DNA of 64,000 nt from Phytoseiulus persimilis (lineage: Eukaryota > Arthropoda > Arachnida > Mesostigmata > Phytoseiidae). The position numbers and the translations under genes are program-made. The first letter of the stretch is position 1, and each line of letters opens with the position of its first letter. The notes under the pieces were generated by a model. The model was not told where the DNA came from, did no database searches, and saw only the letters and a program-made list of their open reading frames with translations. Positions 35,501 through 47,696 of the stretch are shown here, piece by piece. The stretch lies in contig CM075103.1 in the NCBI GenBank assembly GCA_037576195.1, positions 31,518,723 through 31,582,722 of the forward strand, written 5' to 3'.

Positions 35501-38500
35501 TCGAGGCCAGGATGTAGGCAGGTGCCGGAAGAAGAACTGAAAACGGAATAGTGATAAGATCAAGTTTCTGATCTTTGGTGATTTCACCCTCTTCATCCCG
35601 AATCAAACTTTGATTCATGCTCCCCTTCGTGCGCATCACAACGGCTCAGAACTCTCTTCAAGCAGCCGGCAAGCGGGCATGGCGGGCTTTAGAGCTCCTG
35701 GAAAGTCCGTAAAGCGAAGAATGCTTTCTATCGCTGATGCTTTCCAATCGATCAAGTTCGATGATGTGAAGAGATGGATTTTCCAAGAGAAACGAATGGT
35801 TTCCCTCGAATGAATCGCCAGATTTCGTGTCACCGGACGGCGTGGGAGACGGCAGAGAATACAGAGCAAAGGTCAGATGAGAGAGATTCCATGCAGCGGG
35901 TTTCGTTATTCGTCAGAGTGTTTAGTGGGGGAGGACGCAACGCAACGACCGTAAGCTCTCGAGAAGCACAAGCGTTATGGTGTCCGCACATCGAATGCGT
36001 GAAGCATCGGCGAGTATTGACACGAATGTGTCTGAATTGCCACCTTACCTCCATGCTGCTGATACCAGTTAAATATTTCCGGTACTTGAGCCACTGAAAA
36101 ATACGGAAAAGTTCCGCACTGTAGAACTTTTCGGACAGCGATTCTAGGATACTATTGGAACTCGTGCTCTGAGCTTCGTCTCTCTGGCAATCGTTGGACA
36201 AGATAAAACGCTATTTCCACTAGATTTTCAGATCTCCGAGCCGCCGGAGTGGGAAGACGTCAGTACGGGAGGCCGGACCTCGTCATTGTGCGGATGAACC
36301 AGAAGTCAAGAGTTCGTGAGACAAGTCGCGAGGGAGGAAAAATCAGATTCGCCACCTTTTGGGGAAAGCGGATCGACTGGAAGCAGAAGCGCACTTGAAT
36401 CGCTTCTTGCGAACTCGTCTCGCATCCCCCTTCCTTTGCCTAGGAAGAGAAACTCGGACACCAGCTCAATGTGAGGTCTGCTGAGCGTGAGTTGCGACAC
36501 AAAGGCCTGACCCCTCTGCTTGTTAGACAAGCGTGACATATTACAAAAACATCTGCCGCGCCGTTCACCAGGGGAAACGTTCGGTAGCATGAGATTCGGG
36601 AAGGAAGTGAATATCGTTCTTCACGCAATACTCAAGTAACACTCACTGTCTGCCTCCACGAGCCACCACAGCTCCATGACGAAAGCGCTGAAGTACACAA
36701 CCTGGAAAAAAATCGAGTCACTCTAGTCAGTCAATCGATCAACGGACTACTTCTGGGAGTACAGTGGACTAAGAGAGGACTCCCTCGTTATGATTATTGG
36801 CCCTGTCATTTGGAATTCCCGATTTAGCTTCCGTAATCCTTGACCCCGGAAATCCGGCCAAGTAAATGGTTGAATGTCAATTCGAACGGATTCTCTCCCG
36901 ACGAAGACTGTACGACCGGGTCTCGCGCCCGCGATGGAAAAGTCTGAGGTCTCAGCTCCGGGAACTATGCTGCGATTCTCACAAGGTTGACTCATCAGAA
37001 GATCCTGCTCCAACAAAAAGCCCGGTTAAGGACTTCATGCGTGCGAAATTTCGAGAAAGCGCGGCCGGAACCGGCTCGCTACCCCGCCAAGTGTTCGATT
37101 CATTGCTGTGGAAGACCGAGGGTCTAGCACTGACGAGTCAGCTTCAGGTTCTGTTTTCCCCGTCTCGTCTTGGCGACATCAGAAGCTGAGTCGGTTGCAG
37201 GGCTCGAAATTCAACAATGATCGATGGGTTTTTGGATATTATTCATTAAGCAGTCGTTACCTCGTCAGCATTAATCGGGAACGCGTGAACTCGATATCAG
37301 TGACTACCAGTCAGGCATTCCGCTGCCAAAATGACAGTGGAAGTCCAAAGCTGGCCTCCCAACTACGACCGACCTGTATGCTATGCGCCGACCTATATGA
37401 CGACCTTCATCCGTTCATCACATCCCGATGAGAGCTCGTGGCGAGGCCACCCTTCGGATAAGCGCCCTGGGCATTCCACAGCGGACCATTCCGCTGTCGT
37501 GACGTCGAGGCGTTCACAGCACCAACAAGCATCCGACCCCTCGATGACAGCGTTGGCCGGCTAACGTAATTATGAAACATTTGTCGTGAGGAAATTCCAC
37601 TCCACATGAGATGCTTCACTTTCGTCCGCCCGTTCGCTCATTCGTCCGCTCGGCGGTCAGCCCATGCGAAGTGCAATACCCCGCGGTCTTTCGGTATAAC
37701 TTTATAACAAACATTTTCTTATCCAAAGAGACGGAGATAAGATCTGAATCGTTTCTCTACCCTATTCCATCAAAAACGATCCCCTTCTTATCGACGGGGC
37801 GCTGATCCCGTGCACAGACCAGCGGAAAGAGCCGCTTCGGCGACTGTGGGAAATTCAGATACTTGTTTTTGCAAAGTTGCGGCGGAATCCTTCAACGAGT
37901 TATGGTCTGTGGCTCGGAGGTTATTCCGTTCGCGTTGCGTTCAAGATGATCCAGTACTCGAGTGGTTTCTGATCTCTCGATGAGCTTGACCTCAGACAGA
38001 TCGCGGATCGAAGCGACTGAGGGCATCTTTGAGACCTAGATCCGAGGTGAGAAACCGACAGATGGGTATCAGCAAGCAAGATGTCCAATCGTGATGAGCG
38101 AATCATACCATTGTGAGAAGTTTTCATGACCTTCTTTCCTGCCAGAGAAGCTCGGAAAAATCGAAAGTCCCTCCCAAACATGAACACAATGCAAGTTCAA
38201 CGAGAATTTCTGTTCGCTAGTCTCCAGCTCATTGGGCAAAAAATAGGGACAATACTCATCCGAGCTCCTCTCCGGTCAACAAACACCGCAACGAGCAACG
38301 TAATCCGAGCGTTCCTGGAGTCAAGTACCCGTTGACATGTGTCGCATGAGGCAGAAAATGGCCCGGGGAAATCGACCCGACTGGGCATTCGTGGGTTTTC
38401 TTTGTTTGCGTTGACATTTCATCCAAAGATCACGAAGCAGACTTTGATGAGTGACGTAAAATTGCCGCAGCATGACTCGCAGCGCCAGGGAGTCGCTCAC

Positions 38501-39032
38501 TGTCCTCGGACAGGTCTTTTTCCTGGATTTCCAAATCTTGACCAGACTTCGCACGCCGCGGGGAATTCTCATTTCCAGAACGCTCTGTCCATAAATCGTG
38601 TGAGGAATCGTCTCGTCTTGAAATTCCCTAAAAACCACGCTTCTGGTGCCGAAGATCTTTCGGGATCGCGACTTACATCCCGATTCCCCGGGCCGAATAT
38701 TCTCACAGTCGGTGGGAGCACCGGAGTTCCGTGAGTGCCACCGTTTAGCAAGAGGAAGCTCTTGTTCCCTTTCGGAAACTTCGCCGAAGCGACGCGGAGC
38801 TTGGGAACAAGAGCTGATTAGCCCTCATCGGACATAATTTCGGGGTCACGCTACTTACCGGAGTGGCTATGTACGCCAGGATGCAGGCATTCGCCGCATA
38901 CATTTCGCCGATGCGGTCGACATACTCGCTTTTGAAAAAAGACAGACGCACTTTTTTGCCCTTCCACCAGGTTTTTATGGCGGGAGCGAGGCCGGCTGCC
39001 CGCAGGGCGTCTCGATAGACGGAAAAATGCAT
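32519..39032 (-). CDS. Four-pass membrane protein with long cytoplasmic tail (composite model)
   Basis: Exons (minus): 39,032-38,859; 36,701-36,647; 36,093-36,049; 35,536-35,448; 35,020-34,925; 33,821-33,322; 33,210-33,000; 32,869-32,519. Phases agree throughout and the total is 506 aa. Membrane segments lie at about residues 48-73, 98-121, 125-148 (core LLAWLFVLVVFFFPECGLSL) and 163-184; the tail (185-506) is Ser/Pro-rich and basic. Splice sites are good (gtaagt, gtgagt, gtaagg; tttcttcctcttttag) except at exon 4, whose only in-phase donor is a weak gttcgt. If that site is unused, exon 4 runs to a stop at 35,346, giving a 154 aa two-pass protein, and the 3' exons would be a separate gene. 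The exon at 33,821 also has an internal gtaagt, so it may be split. The layout resembles arthropod tetraspan junction proteins, but I cannot name the family. Confidence 0.62.
38757..38815. repeat. Perfect 13 bp inverted repeat in intron 1 of the four-pass membrane gene
   Basis: AGCTCTTGTTCCC (38,757-38,769) and GGGAACAAGAGCT (38,803-38,815) pair perfectly around 33 nt. The spacer contains a second small stem (CTTCG/CGAAG). On the minus strand the arm covers a possible acceptor (cttgttcccaag) of an alternative exon, so folding could affect its use. Confidence 0.85.
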
Positions 39033-42000
39033 TTTAGAAAATCGACTATGCACGGAAGCCTCCGGTAAATTTCACTCGACGCTGCAAACACAGTCCATTC
39101 TGGCAGGGATCGCACACAAACCAAACAGCTATCCGTGTTCACTTCGACGCCGCCACTGCTTCTGCCACCGCTTCGGCCTTAGCGAGCACTGCCGGTGGTA
39201 CGCACCTATGCCAAACCCTAGTGCACCAAGGGCCGATCACAATGTTTTCGAGACAAGCGAGCAACGACACGGGGCGCGCTGCCACCACCGCCACAGTCGT
39301 CGTAGCTGATTTGTCCCATGACGCCCCCAGTGGGAAGACTTGCCCTCACTTATCGATGTGGGAGTTTAGTGGGCAGGATGATGGGCTGTTGGCAACCAAT
39401 GATTTGCTTACTAACCTCGACAGTAATACATCCGAGCCGACAATAGCCGCTGCGAACGTCTTCGTTTCGTTCGACCATGTTCGCACCCAAAACGCATACC
39501 GGAAAATCTCGACATTGCTCCGACGCGTGATCTTTAGTGCCACTCGTTCACGAGATCGATTCGCTTGGCTTCCTGAATATGAAGTTGGCGGCGGCATACG
39601 AGCTCTAGAATGGATTTCCCCAAGCGGGATGTATTGCTCTCGGTATTCATTGACCCCTCCGCTATTTTTGGTGGAGGAAAAAACGGCGCTCGGGAATCAC
39701 CGTACCCGTTTGGCACACTATCAGTTGCAATACAGTCTTCGCGTTCCGGAGACAGTTGGTTACCGCAACATCTGGACTGGGACTATCATGGGACAGTTGT
39801 AGACATCCTCCAATCTGAATCAAGATGGATCGGGATTTCCGCACGAATGAAAATATGCGATGAAGTGAATGTTGTGAGTGAATGAGTGTTGCTCCATCTT
39901 TTCGACGGTGCACAACGCGTTATCAACTCCGATTTGAGCCGAAGCGGTCGTCTACGATTAACAGTTATTCGGTGAATTATAAATAGAAACAATACGACGT
40001 CGAAGCCAAATCTCTCCATGGTACCCCTTCGTTAACGAACGTCTCCCGAAGCGTAATTGGTATCACCTCACGACCTACAGAACTGAGCGCGAGGAAAACT
40101 TCTGGTAACGTGGTTCCCCTTTCAGTGTGGTCTTTGTTTCAAGTGTGCGGTCGTCGTTGAAAGTGAGCCGAGTGTCAAGGTCACGAGGGGGAGGCTGTCG
40201 TCATATGGATCGGCTCCTCGCCCACTCTGGTTAATTCCGGCGAGTGGTCAGCTCATCTGTGGCCGCAGCCGTGGTGACATGGCGAAAATAAGTAAGCTCG
40301 GGATGCGGTTCTCGGTGTTCTGGCTTATTATTCAAGGCCGAGTCACATGGAGCTGATCAACGATCCGGCTAGTCCGGTTTGCTGCCTTCTCTGAGATTCA
40401 GAGGACTTGAAAAGATACATCTACAGGGTGTCTCAAATTCAAGGCAATAGCTTGAGAGTGCTTCAATTTCTCAAGCTGAGGCCCGAAAGTCGCCTCTGTG
40501 GTGTCATCAGACGACCCATGCTTCACCAGTTTCGTGACAAAAGTTTCAAGTCGCCCCTAGAAGAAACGCTACCCGATTCACTGAAACAGCCGAACGCGCC
40601 CGAGGGATAAAACACAGAGCGTATTTCAACCATGACAACTCCGAGCCTCGGTTGAAAAATGAGAGCAAATCATGGCGCGGAGCTCGAATCGCTCTGAGTA
40701 TGAATGAAATTTCACGATGTGACGGAGTTCGAAACATTCTCAATGGATTGGCAGCAGCGAACGACACGCTTCCCAGGGAGAACGACCTTTTCCGTCGCTG
40801 AGGCCACCTGACCTTGCCACCCTCCGAATGACCTCCGGCAAGCTTGGAAACCGATCGCCTGGGAAACAGCGTCACGATCGCCATCGGAATCAAGAGCATC
40901 GTTTCAGACGTCTTCCTTGCGAAGGAAAGCTTGACAGTATCCGTCGCATAATCCTTGGCGATTGAGACAGACGGATTCCCGGGGCGCCAAATACGGGTTC
41001 AGTAATGTTATCGGAGTCCCGCGAACGTTTCCAAATATTTGAAGAGTTGAAGGATAACCGATTGACAGCTCGACAAATGGGACAATCAAAACAGACACAA
41101 GACTTCAGGGGTGCCGCAAAACCGCGAGAACCGGTATCGTGGAAAGCGAAATCGTGTGACCCAACAGAACATCGGAATGAAATTAGTCAGTTTCCTCATT
41201 CGATGTTTGTCTATCCTTGATGAATCTCAGTCTAATCGCGTCCGCTGCGGCGCGCTCCCCGGGAGAATCCTAGCCAAACCTCTCCGGCTTTTTCCCGGTT
41301 ATAGTCATCGGCTTCGTCACCGGTAAATCGTCAGAAGTTGCGAAATCTCTCCTGTGTTCACCAGAAAATCATATGGAAGCTGTCGACGGCTTTGTTATCC
41401 CATGCCGCCGCATTGAACGCCACCACTATGTCTGTTCAAAAGGTCCGCAGACTCAATGTCGACGGAGGCCGTCTGTCTCATGTTGTCTGTCTGTCTGTCA
41501 CTCAGCACTCTATGTGGACGAGCATTCAAAGCTTTCGTCCGCGCGGAACCCACTCCACTTGTTGCTGCCAGCCAACGCATCGGAGCGTTACGGACGCTGA
41601 GAGATCTGACACATTGCGAACAGTATCCGAACGGATCGAACGAGTGAATTTTGCCTCTGATAGGTCTCTAGAGGCTCGTCTGCCACGATCTCAGGTCACT
41701 GAGCGGAAGCAAAAAAGAGAGGATCTCCTCCCCGAGTCTCATCCGAGGACTTCTCGTTTTTTTCTGGAAGCGAAATCAAGTCAAGAGCGCGACAACTGCG
41801 CTCAAAAGTTGTGGACCGCCAGTCGCAGGTCTTGTGACCGCGTGGATCACGCCACGGCAGAGACAAAAATTGGGGGCCAGCCATTCATATGGAAACCGGG
41901 CGAGTCTCCACAGAAACGAGGCTCTGAAATGAAAGCTCACAGCCGGGCGGTTTCTGTGAGCCGCCCTCCGAGACAGAAAAAAATTATAATTCCTCGTTTC

Positions 42001-43200
42001 CGACCGGATCATCACAATAATTCTTCCTTCTGCCGCTGTGGCATTGTGTGCCAACTGGCCGCCAGCAGCGTCGTCCTCTGAGTGAATACCTGAGGTGCTT
42101 CCCGCTCAAAATCACTCGGCCCTCGTTTGCCGTAGGGACACAACAAAAATGCCTTCCGACAACGAGAGCCTCTATGGCGTTCCGTTGTTGGCGCGCTCTT
42201 CAATAATCCATTGAACTTCTCAGCCAGCGCAACAACGAGCGCTCCTCAATTGAACTCTCAAGGAGACGAGCAGGAGCTCCTCGACGCTGCGTGGTTTCCT
42301 TTCTCTCCTTGCGCAGAGAACATCTGCATGATCGTAGTGCGCTTGTCGGCGCGTTACGATTGCTGGAGAAACATTTTTTGTATCGCATCGAGCCGACGAT
42401 GTCCCCATCCTTGAGCTGAGTGGCTGGATTCTATCGAAAGACGCTCCTCGCGCGACGAAGGTCGATCCGATTTTCTGGATGTTTAGTTATCGCTGACCCG
42501 GATTTTTGGTCGGAATCCGCCGACGAGCTCCGCTCGCTGTTGTTGCTCGCCTCGAACCGTAGTTTGCACAGGGATTCTAAAAATATCTCGCGAAGTGAAG
42601 GCGCTTTTTTTTTGGCATGTAGTGGACCATCCGTATGAACTATCTATTAATACTCCTTGTGAGATAAGATTCACGTTGTACACCTCTATTTAGCAACTTT
42701 GTCTTTCGGGCAGCATCGCCACAAATGGCTCTTCACCTGGACTTTGGTTGGAATAGCTCGGAAAACCGATGATTCGGAAAGACACTCGGAGAGGAAATGA
42801 TGTTCCAGCCGAGCGGTCGCGAAGTTTTCCTGCTTGTACTTTTCTCTCGCGTGTATTGTCTCGTTTTAATGATGACGACGTCGCCGACGACGAACACGAT
42901 GGCAATGATGATGTTATGTAGTTTATGTTTACATTGTTACATGCGAGATGAGAGGATCTCAAAGCGTGTCGTCATTCATTCATTCGTGCATCCGGCGTCC
43001 AGGGATCAATCAACTGATAGAATTGTAGCATCGGGGACCACTCACTCGGCGCGGTCGGCCATTCGAGCCCATCCCGAGCTGCCATTGTATTTGGGAAGTG
43101 CCACTTCGGATGCCGATCGTTCGGAAGCGACTACTCGATATGCCACGCGGAAATTCGAGTGCATTCGAAGCTTAGCTTGTGACGCGCTGCTCGCATTTGT

Positions 43201-43761
43201 ATGAAGCGCTTTCCTGCTCCCCGCGGTGGCGATCAAAAGACCGCGCAGTCACGTAATTCGCTTGATAGGCTTTTCAGGCGACCATGGCTGAGAGAGAAGT
43301 TTCAAAGCAGTGAGCAGTGCTGTGAGCACGTGATTATCAGCGACATTGATCTAGGAAAGTCAGAAATCGAGTCCCGAGACGACACTCGAGTTAAAATCGA
43401 TGCTCGAGGATTGATGGAGGAGTGGTCCGAACCGTGAAAGGACATAATCAGAAGCGGTCGTATCATTGAAAGTCGATTCTGGGAGAAAAAAAAAAGAAAC
43501 ATATCCCAAGCAGTTCAAGACTCTGTCATATCATCCTGGGACCCGTTCTCTCGTGTTCCTGACTACGGAGTTCAGGTCTGTTCCGGGAGTGGTCAGCTCA
43601 AAGAGAAGAGCTCGTGCATTTGGAGCACCTGGAAGATTTGGGGAATTCGTGACGATCCTCCATGGAGCAGTCTCGAAGGACAGCCGTATGAAGCCACGAG
43701 GCCTGAAATTCGTGCGGCTCGATACTGGAACCTTAGACTCGTATCCACGCTGGGCAGTTAG
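43201..43761 (+). other. Open frame interrupted by one TGA
   Basis: One frame is open for 187 codons except for a TGA at 43,435-43,437. The second part is tryptophan-rich (SSWDPFSRVPDYG, then CIWSTWKIWG) and ends at TAG (43,759). No family is recognised. It could be two exons separated by an intron I did not identify, a decayed gene, or chance; other frames here are also partly open. Confidence 0.18.
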
Positions 43762-45138
43762 AGTTTACGGCCTGCCTGCAGGTTTCAGGAGGAACGACTG
43801 ATTCGATCACGCGAGCAGACGATTCTCCATCATACCGATTCGCCTGCAGGAATGTTCAGGCGGACGGCTGGCATGAGCCTGATTCGTCGAGCGAGCATTC
43901 CCTGCTCGGAGGCAGAGGACTCGTCCGGGGATAGGATTGTACAGGGTGGCAAATTGTAGCGACGCATTCGTTTCTTGAGTTGAAGTCCGAGGAATCAAGG
44001 TCCCTTGAGGCGAGGCAAACAGGGTTTCCAGCTTGGTGGCACGACTCGTCGATTGCCCAGACATGATAGAATTCAGTGAGGGAAACTTTCTCCGGGTCTT
44101 GTCTGGAGCAAGTTACGAACATTGGGCTCACTTCACCCGATTGCGATCGATGCAATCACCATTGAAGCGGCCTCAATTAACAACGGCTAAAGTTCACTCA
44201 AGTAGTGAAGATGCTCAAACCACTAACCAACGAGTGGAACAATGCGGTGATCGGGTCAACGGGGTCGCTCGGGCACTTGGTTGCCCCTGCGCCATTCTTC
44301 CATGGTTTGATCCACTAGCAGGCGTTCGTCGCCGGGAACGCGTGCGCAAGTCCACGCTGGTCCGAGTTTTCGTCCGTGCACACGACCGACGGACGCAGCT
44401 GCGTTAGGGCTGATTAAAACTCCCCAACAGCATGGGATCAGCATTCCGTCGCTGATAAATCAAATGATGGCATCCACCTGACAAAAATGATCAGTTCACT
44501 GCGATTTGGTGAACATTTTTGCTTAGCGTCCCAAGTCACGACAGGCAAGTGACAACCTCGAAGCAAATTGTTCCCCATCTCCAACTAAAATCCCGATCGA
44601 AGATCAACTCTGGCCTCCCGGGAACATGGGCAGAGAATGCGGTCCGAAACAATTTGGGAAACGACGTTCGGATCGCTTTCCAGATATCGTCCACCGGGAA
44701 ATGGGTCGATGCGAAGGTTCACAAGCGAAAACTTCCTGGAATCGTGAGCCTCGATGTGGATCGCATGACTCCATGGAGCAAAACCTCACTCTCGGATTCC
44801 TCTTCAGGTCGATGAAGCCCCTCGACTCTACAGCCGTTCAGAATACACGATATCCTCAGAAAGAAATAAATTCGCGAATTATGCGGTAGTTCCTGATCCG
44901 AGCCTGGGATCGTTTTCCTCTTGTACAAGCAAAAACAAACACTCCCGTCGGTAGGTTCGTATCACCGGAAGCGTTTACCCGATCTGCAAGTCACGCGCTT
45001 CCGTGACTTTCTACGGGTAGCGGGGGATGTTCAACATCCTCGATTACGGTAGCAAAGCATACGCCGACTCGTGGAGGGTGAGACCAAGGACAGGAGAAGG
45101 CAAGAGACCCGAATTCGAAGAAGCTCGTTGAAAATCTG

Positions 45139-45419
45139 TCAGCGTCCAAAGCTTGTCGAAAGAAACCGTCGATGTTCCCACGACGGGTGCATTCCAAAGG
45201 ACGATTGAGTTAGCTCAACCATGATCAAAATAAAACAGTAACCTCCCCATACTGCCGGTGGCGGAACGACGCTCAACGAACAGAACACCGCAGCGAAGTC
45301 GTGTTCCGGAAAGAATCTCGATTTGAATCTTTCGAGCGGGCCGCTGTACCAATGAATGAGTGCCAGTGAAGAGTTCCTCCTTTTTCTCGGTATTTCGCAG
45401 CAAAGGTACGCGCCGTAAT
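45139..45419 (-). other. Exon-like open block with hydrophobic segment
   Basis: After an acceptor-like cttctaaatccag on the minus strand, a 281 nt block stays open to a TGA (45,139). It encodes about 92 residues: a basic start (EIPRKRRN), then a hydrophobic stretch (AVWGGYCFILIMVEL) near the C-terminus. There is no early ATG, so it would be a terminal exon of a membrane protein. A gtatgg site inside it could be a donor. No upstream exon was placed. Confidence 0.2.
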
Positions 45420-47675
45420 CTGGATTTAGAAGCGGCGATCAGCTCATCTTCAAAAGTCGTCTCGCGGAGGGTGGACTTGGCTTGTTCCCGTCGACGCCGT
45501 TGTGACTGAAGAAGACTTGTTCTGCGTCTTTTTGCGCGAGTCGCGCTGTCATCTTAAGGCACAACTGGTCATTGCACGCGTCTTCCAAGTCAGCCTTTGA
45601 AACCCATTCCGCTCGGGGTCCCGCCGCTCGTGAGCCGGATAGATCAACGCGAGCTGAGGGAATAGGAGCCATAAGTCGGATGTCATTTGGAAATACCGCC
45701 CCTCGCTCCGAAAATCATGTTTGAGCTTCTCGAGACTGACTCTATTCCGTTACCGAGACAAAACCTGTCGGAAAAATGGCCCAATACGAATATCCATTCA
45801 CTCTTGCTCATTCGGGCAACTTATTTTTGAACGTCGCTAATGACTGCGTGTCCCGGTATGGCTGAATGGTTTGTCTTAAGGTCCGGAGAGTCAAGTTCAA
45901 GTCCGAAGGGCCCGTTTCTCCTGGTTTCGAACGTCGGGCTCTTTATTCGGACAGCTGACCCCAATCATTCGCCTGTCTTCGAATCGGAGGGAGAAGGAAC
46001 GGAAAACGTGACTCATGTTGATGCTCAGTTCATACGTTCACGGGAAATGTCTCCGTGTTGAGAGCAACCAGCTTGAGCCGTTATTGCCATGATCGAGTAG
46101 CCCATTCCAGAGTCCCATATCAACGCAGATGAACGATTGAGCAAAAGTTAAAGTTGGAATTGTTCAGCTCTGCTCTCGACCGGAACGGGAATCAGAGCAG
46201 CCGTTGATTCTCGTTGATTCTCCATCAAATCAACCACGTCGCGGGGATGGTGGGCGGATCAACATCATCTGATTATGTCCTCATAGCTCTTCCTCGTGTG
46301 CCGTATCCCCAGTGCTATTCAGATAGCATGCCCCTCTCGTTTGCGAACCCCTGAAAGATTGACGGGCGCCTCCGTCTGCCACCGAAACTTCCAGAGAGTT
46401 TCCTCCTCTCCGCTCGCATTTCTCCGTCCTTCCCTCTGACTCGTGAGGAGTCAGACAGACTTGCACAATTGACTCCCCTCGAAAGGGAGAGACTGGAGCT
46501 CAGAACCTGTTAGTTGCTCCTCGCAGCAGTCCCGATAATCTGGTGTCATGTGAAGGTTTACAATTGACACTCCATTGTCCCCGAGACTCGGAACGGCTAC
46601 TTGACTATGTGATGCCTCGACTCGATGAGAATCGATCGCCAACATAACTGGTGATGCATAGGCCATATGCCATCCCATGGAGAATGTTCCCATGGTCATA
46701 GAAACGAGAGCAGAGTGAGTTTATTCACATAAAAATCTAGTATCCGTGTGTATCCATACTTGCCTCTCTACGTCGCTTCTTATTGTCTTCCTCTCGCCGT
46801 TGGTGACAACTACGATTGAGCCATTCGACGAGAGAAGCACTCTGGCACGCTAGGATTATACTAGTTCACCGAGCTCGATTACCGATGCTTTAGGGTTTCC
46901 CTCCGACGGAGTCATTGATGAAACCGACTTCAGAGAGTTCTCACACGTTCAATTTCCTTCTCGTATCCTGATCGACTCGGTTTCAATTCCTCCTATTTTC
47001 TCCTCCTCCAGCCATGTTCCAGAAAAACACATGGAGCCATGATCAAAGATCGGAATGTCGTATTCCTAACGACTCCCAGATGGTGCAGTCGTTCAAGGGG
47101 CAGAACGGAAGCTGGACAGCATGGGACAGAGCAAAAAAAAGTTGCCTGTCTGTTCCACGCCGAGTTGCCAATCACCGAATTACTGAGGTGATTGACGTTC
47201 GTCTTCAGTGCTCATTTCGCGGCCGTTACACATTCGGTAGTCGGAGCCCAGGCACTTTCCAAGGCCTAACGCACCTGCCGCACTCATTGAAAGCTTTCCA
47301 AACACGACCCCTTCCGTCGTCGCTGATCACCAGCGATTGACAGAAGCATCGCGAGTAATGCAATCATTCGTTTCGATCACTCGATTTCGATGGTCATCTG
47401 CCTCATAATCGTCTTGAATCATCAACGTCTCCTTCTGAGGCAAGAACTCCATTGCAGCATTGCTTTTATTCAGCTAGGAACTAATAAGCTTCGCACCTGT
47501 GAGAATGAAGCTCACGACCCCGAACGGGGAGATAGCTCAATGTTCAAATTCTTCTCTCGAGTTGTGCCTCCTTATCTGTTCGGGGTCGTGAACCTTGCCG
47601 GTGTTTTCGGGAGAGCAGAAGCGCCGTCGTTTTTTTGTACGATATCTGACACCTGATCGTTCATTCTCACGAGGA

Positions 47676-47696
47676 GGGGGGGGGGGGGGGGGGGGG
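47676..47696 (+). repeat. Poly-G run of 21
   Basis: Twenty-one consecutive G (C on the minus strand) lie just after GAGGA. Such tracts are rare, form quadruplex structures and are prone to assembly or length errors. On the minus strand they would encode polyproline in one open frame. Confidence 0.9.

Noticed and set aside
39221..39802. 193-codon open frame on + next to the start of the membrane gene
   Set aside because: Protein-like at first sight, but another plus frame (39,610-39,885) and a minus frame are equally open, and no motif or family is visible.
41338..42081. 247-codon open frame on +
   Set aside because: No family resemblance, low-quality composition, includes a TCTG repeat and has no supporting splice or start context.
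45857..45904. tRNA-like A box (TGGCTGAATGG) and B box (GTTCAAGTCC) at suitable spacing on +
   Set aside because: Flanking sequence forms neither an acceptor stem nor a T-stem, and no anticodon loop can be placed, so the match to promoter boxes is probably chance or a very old relic.
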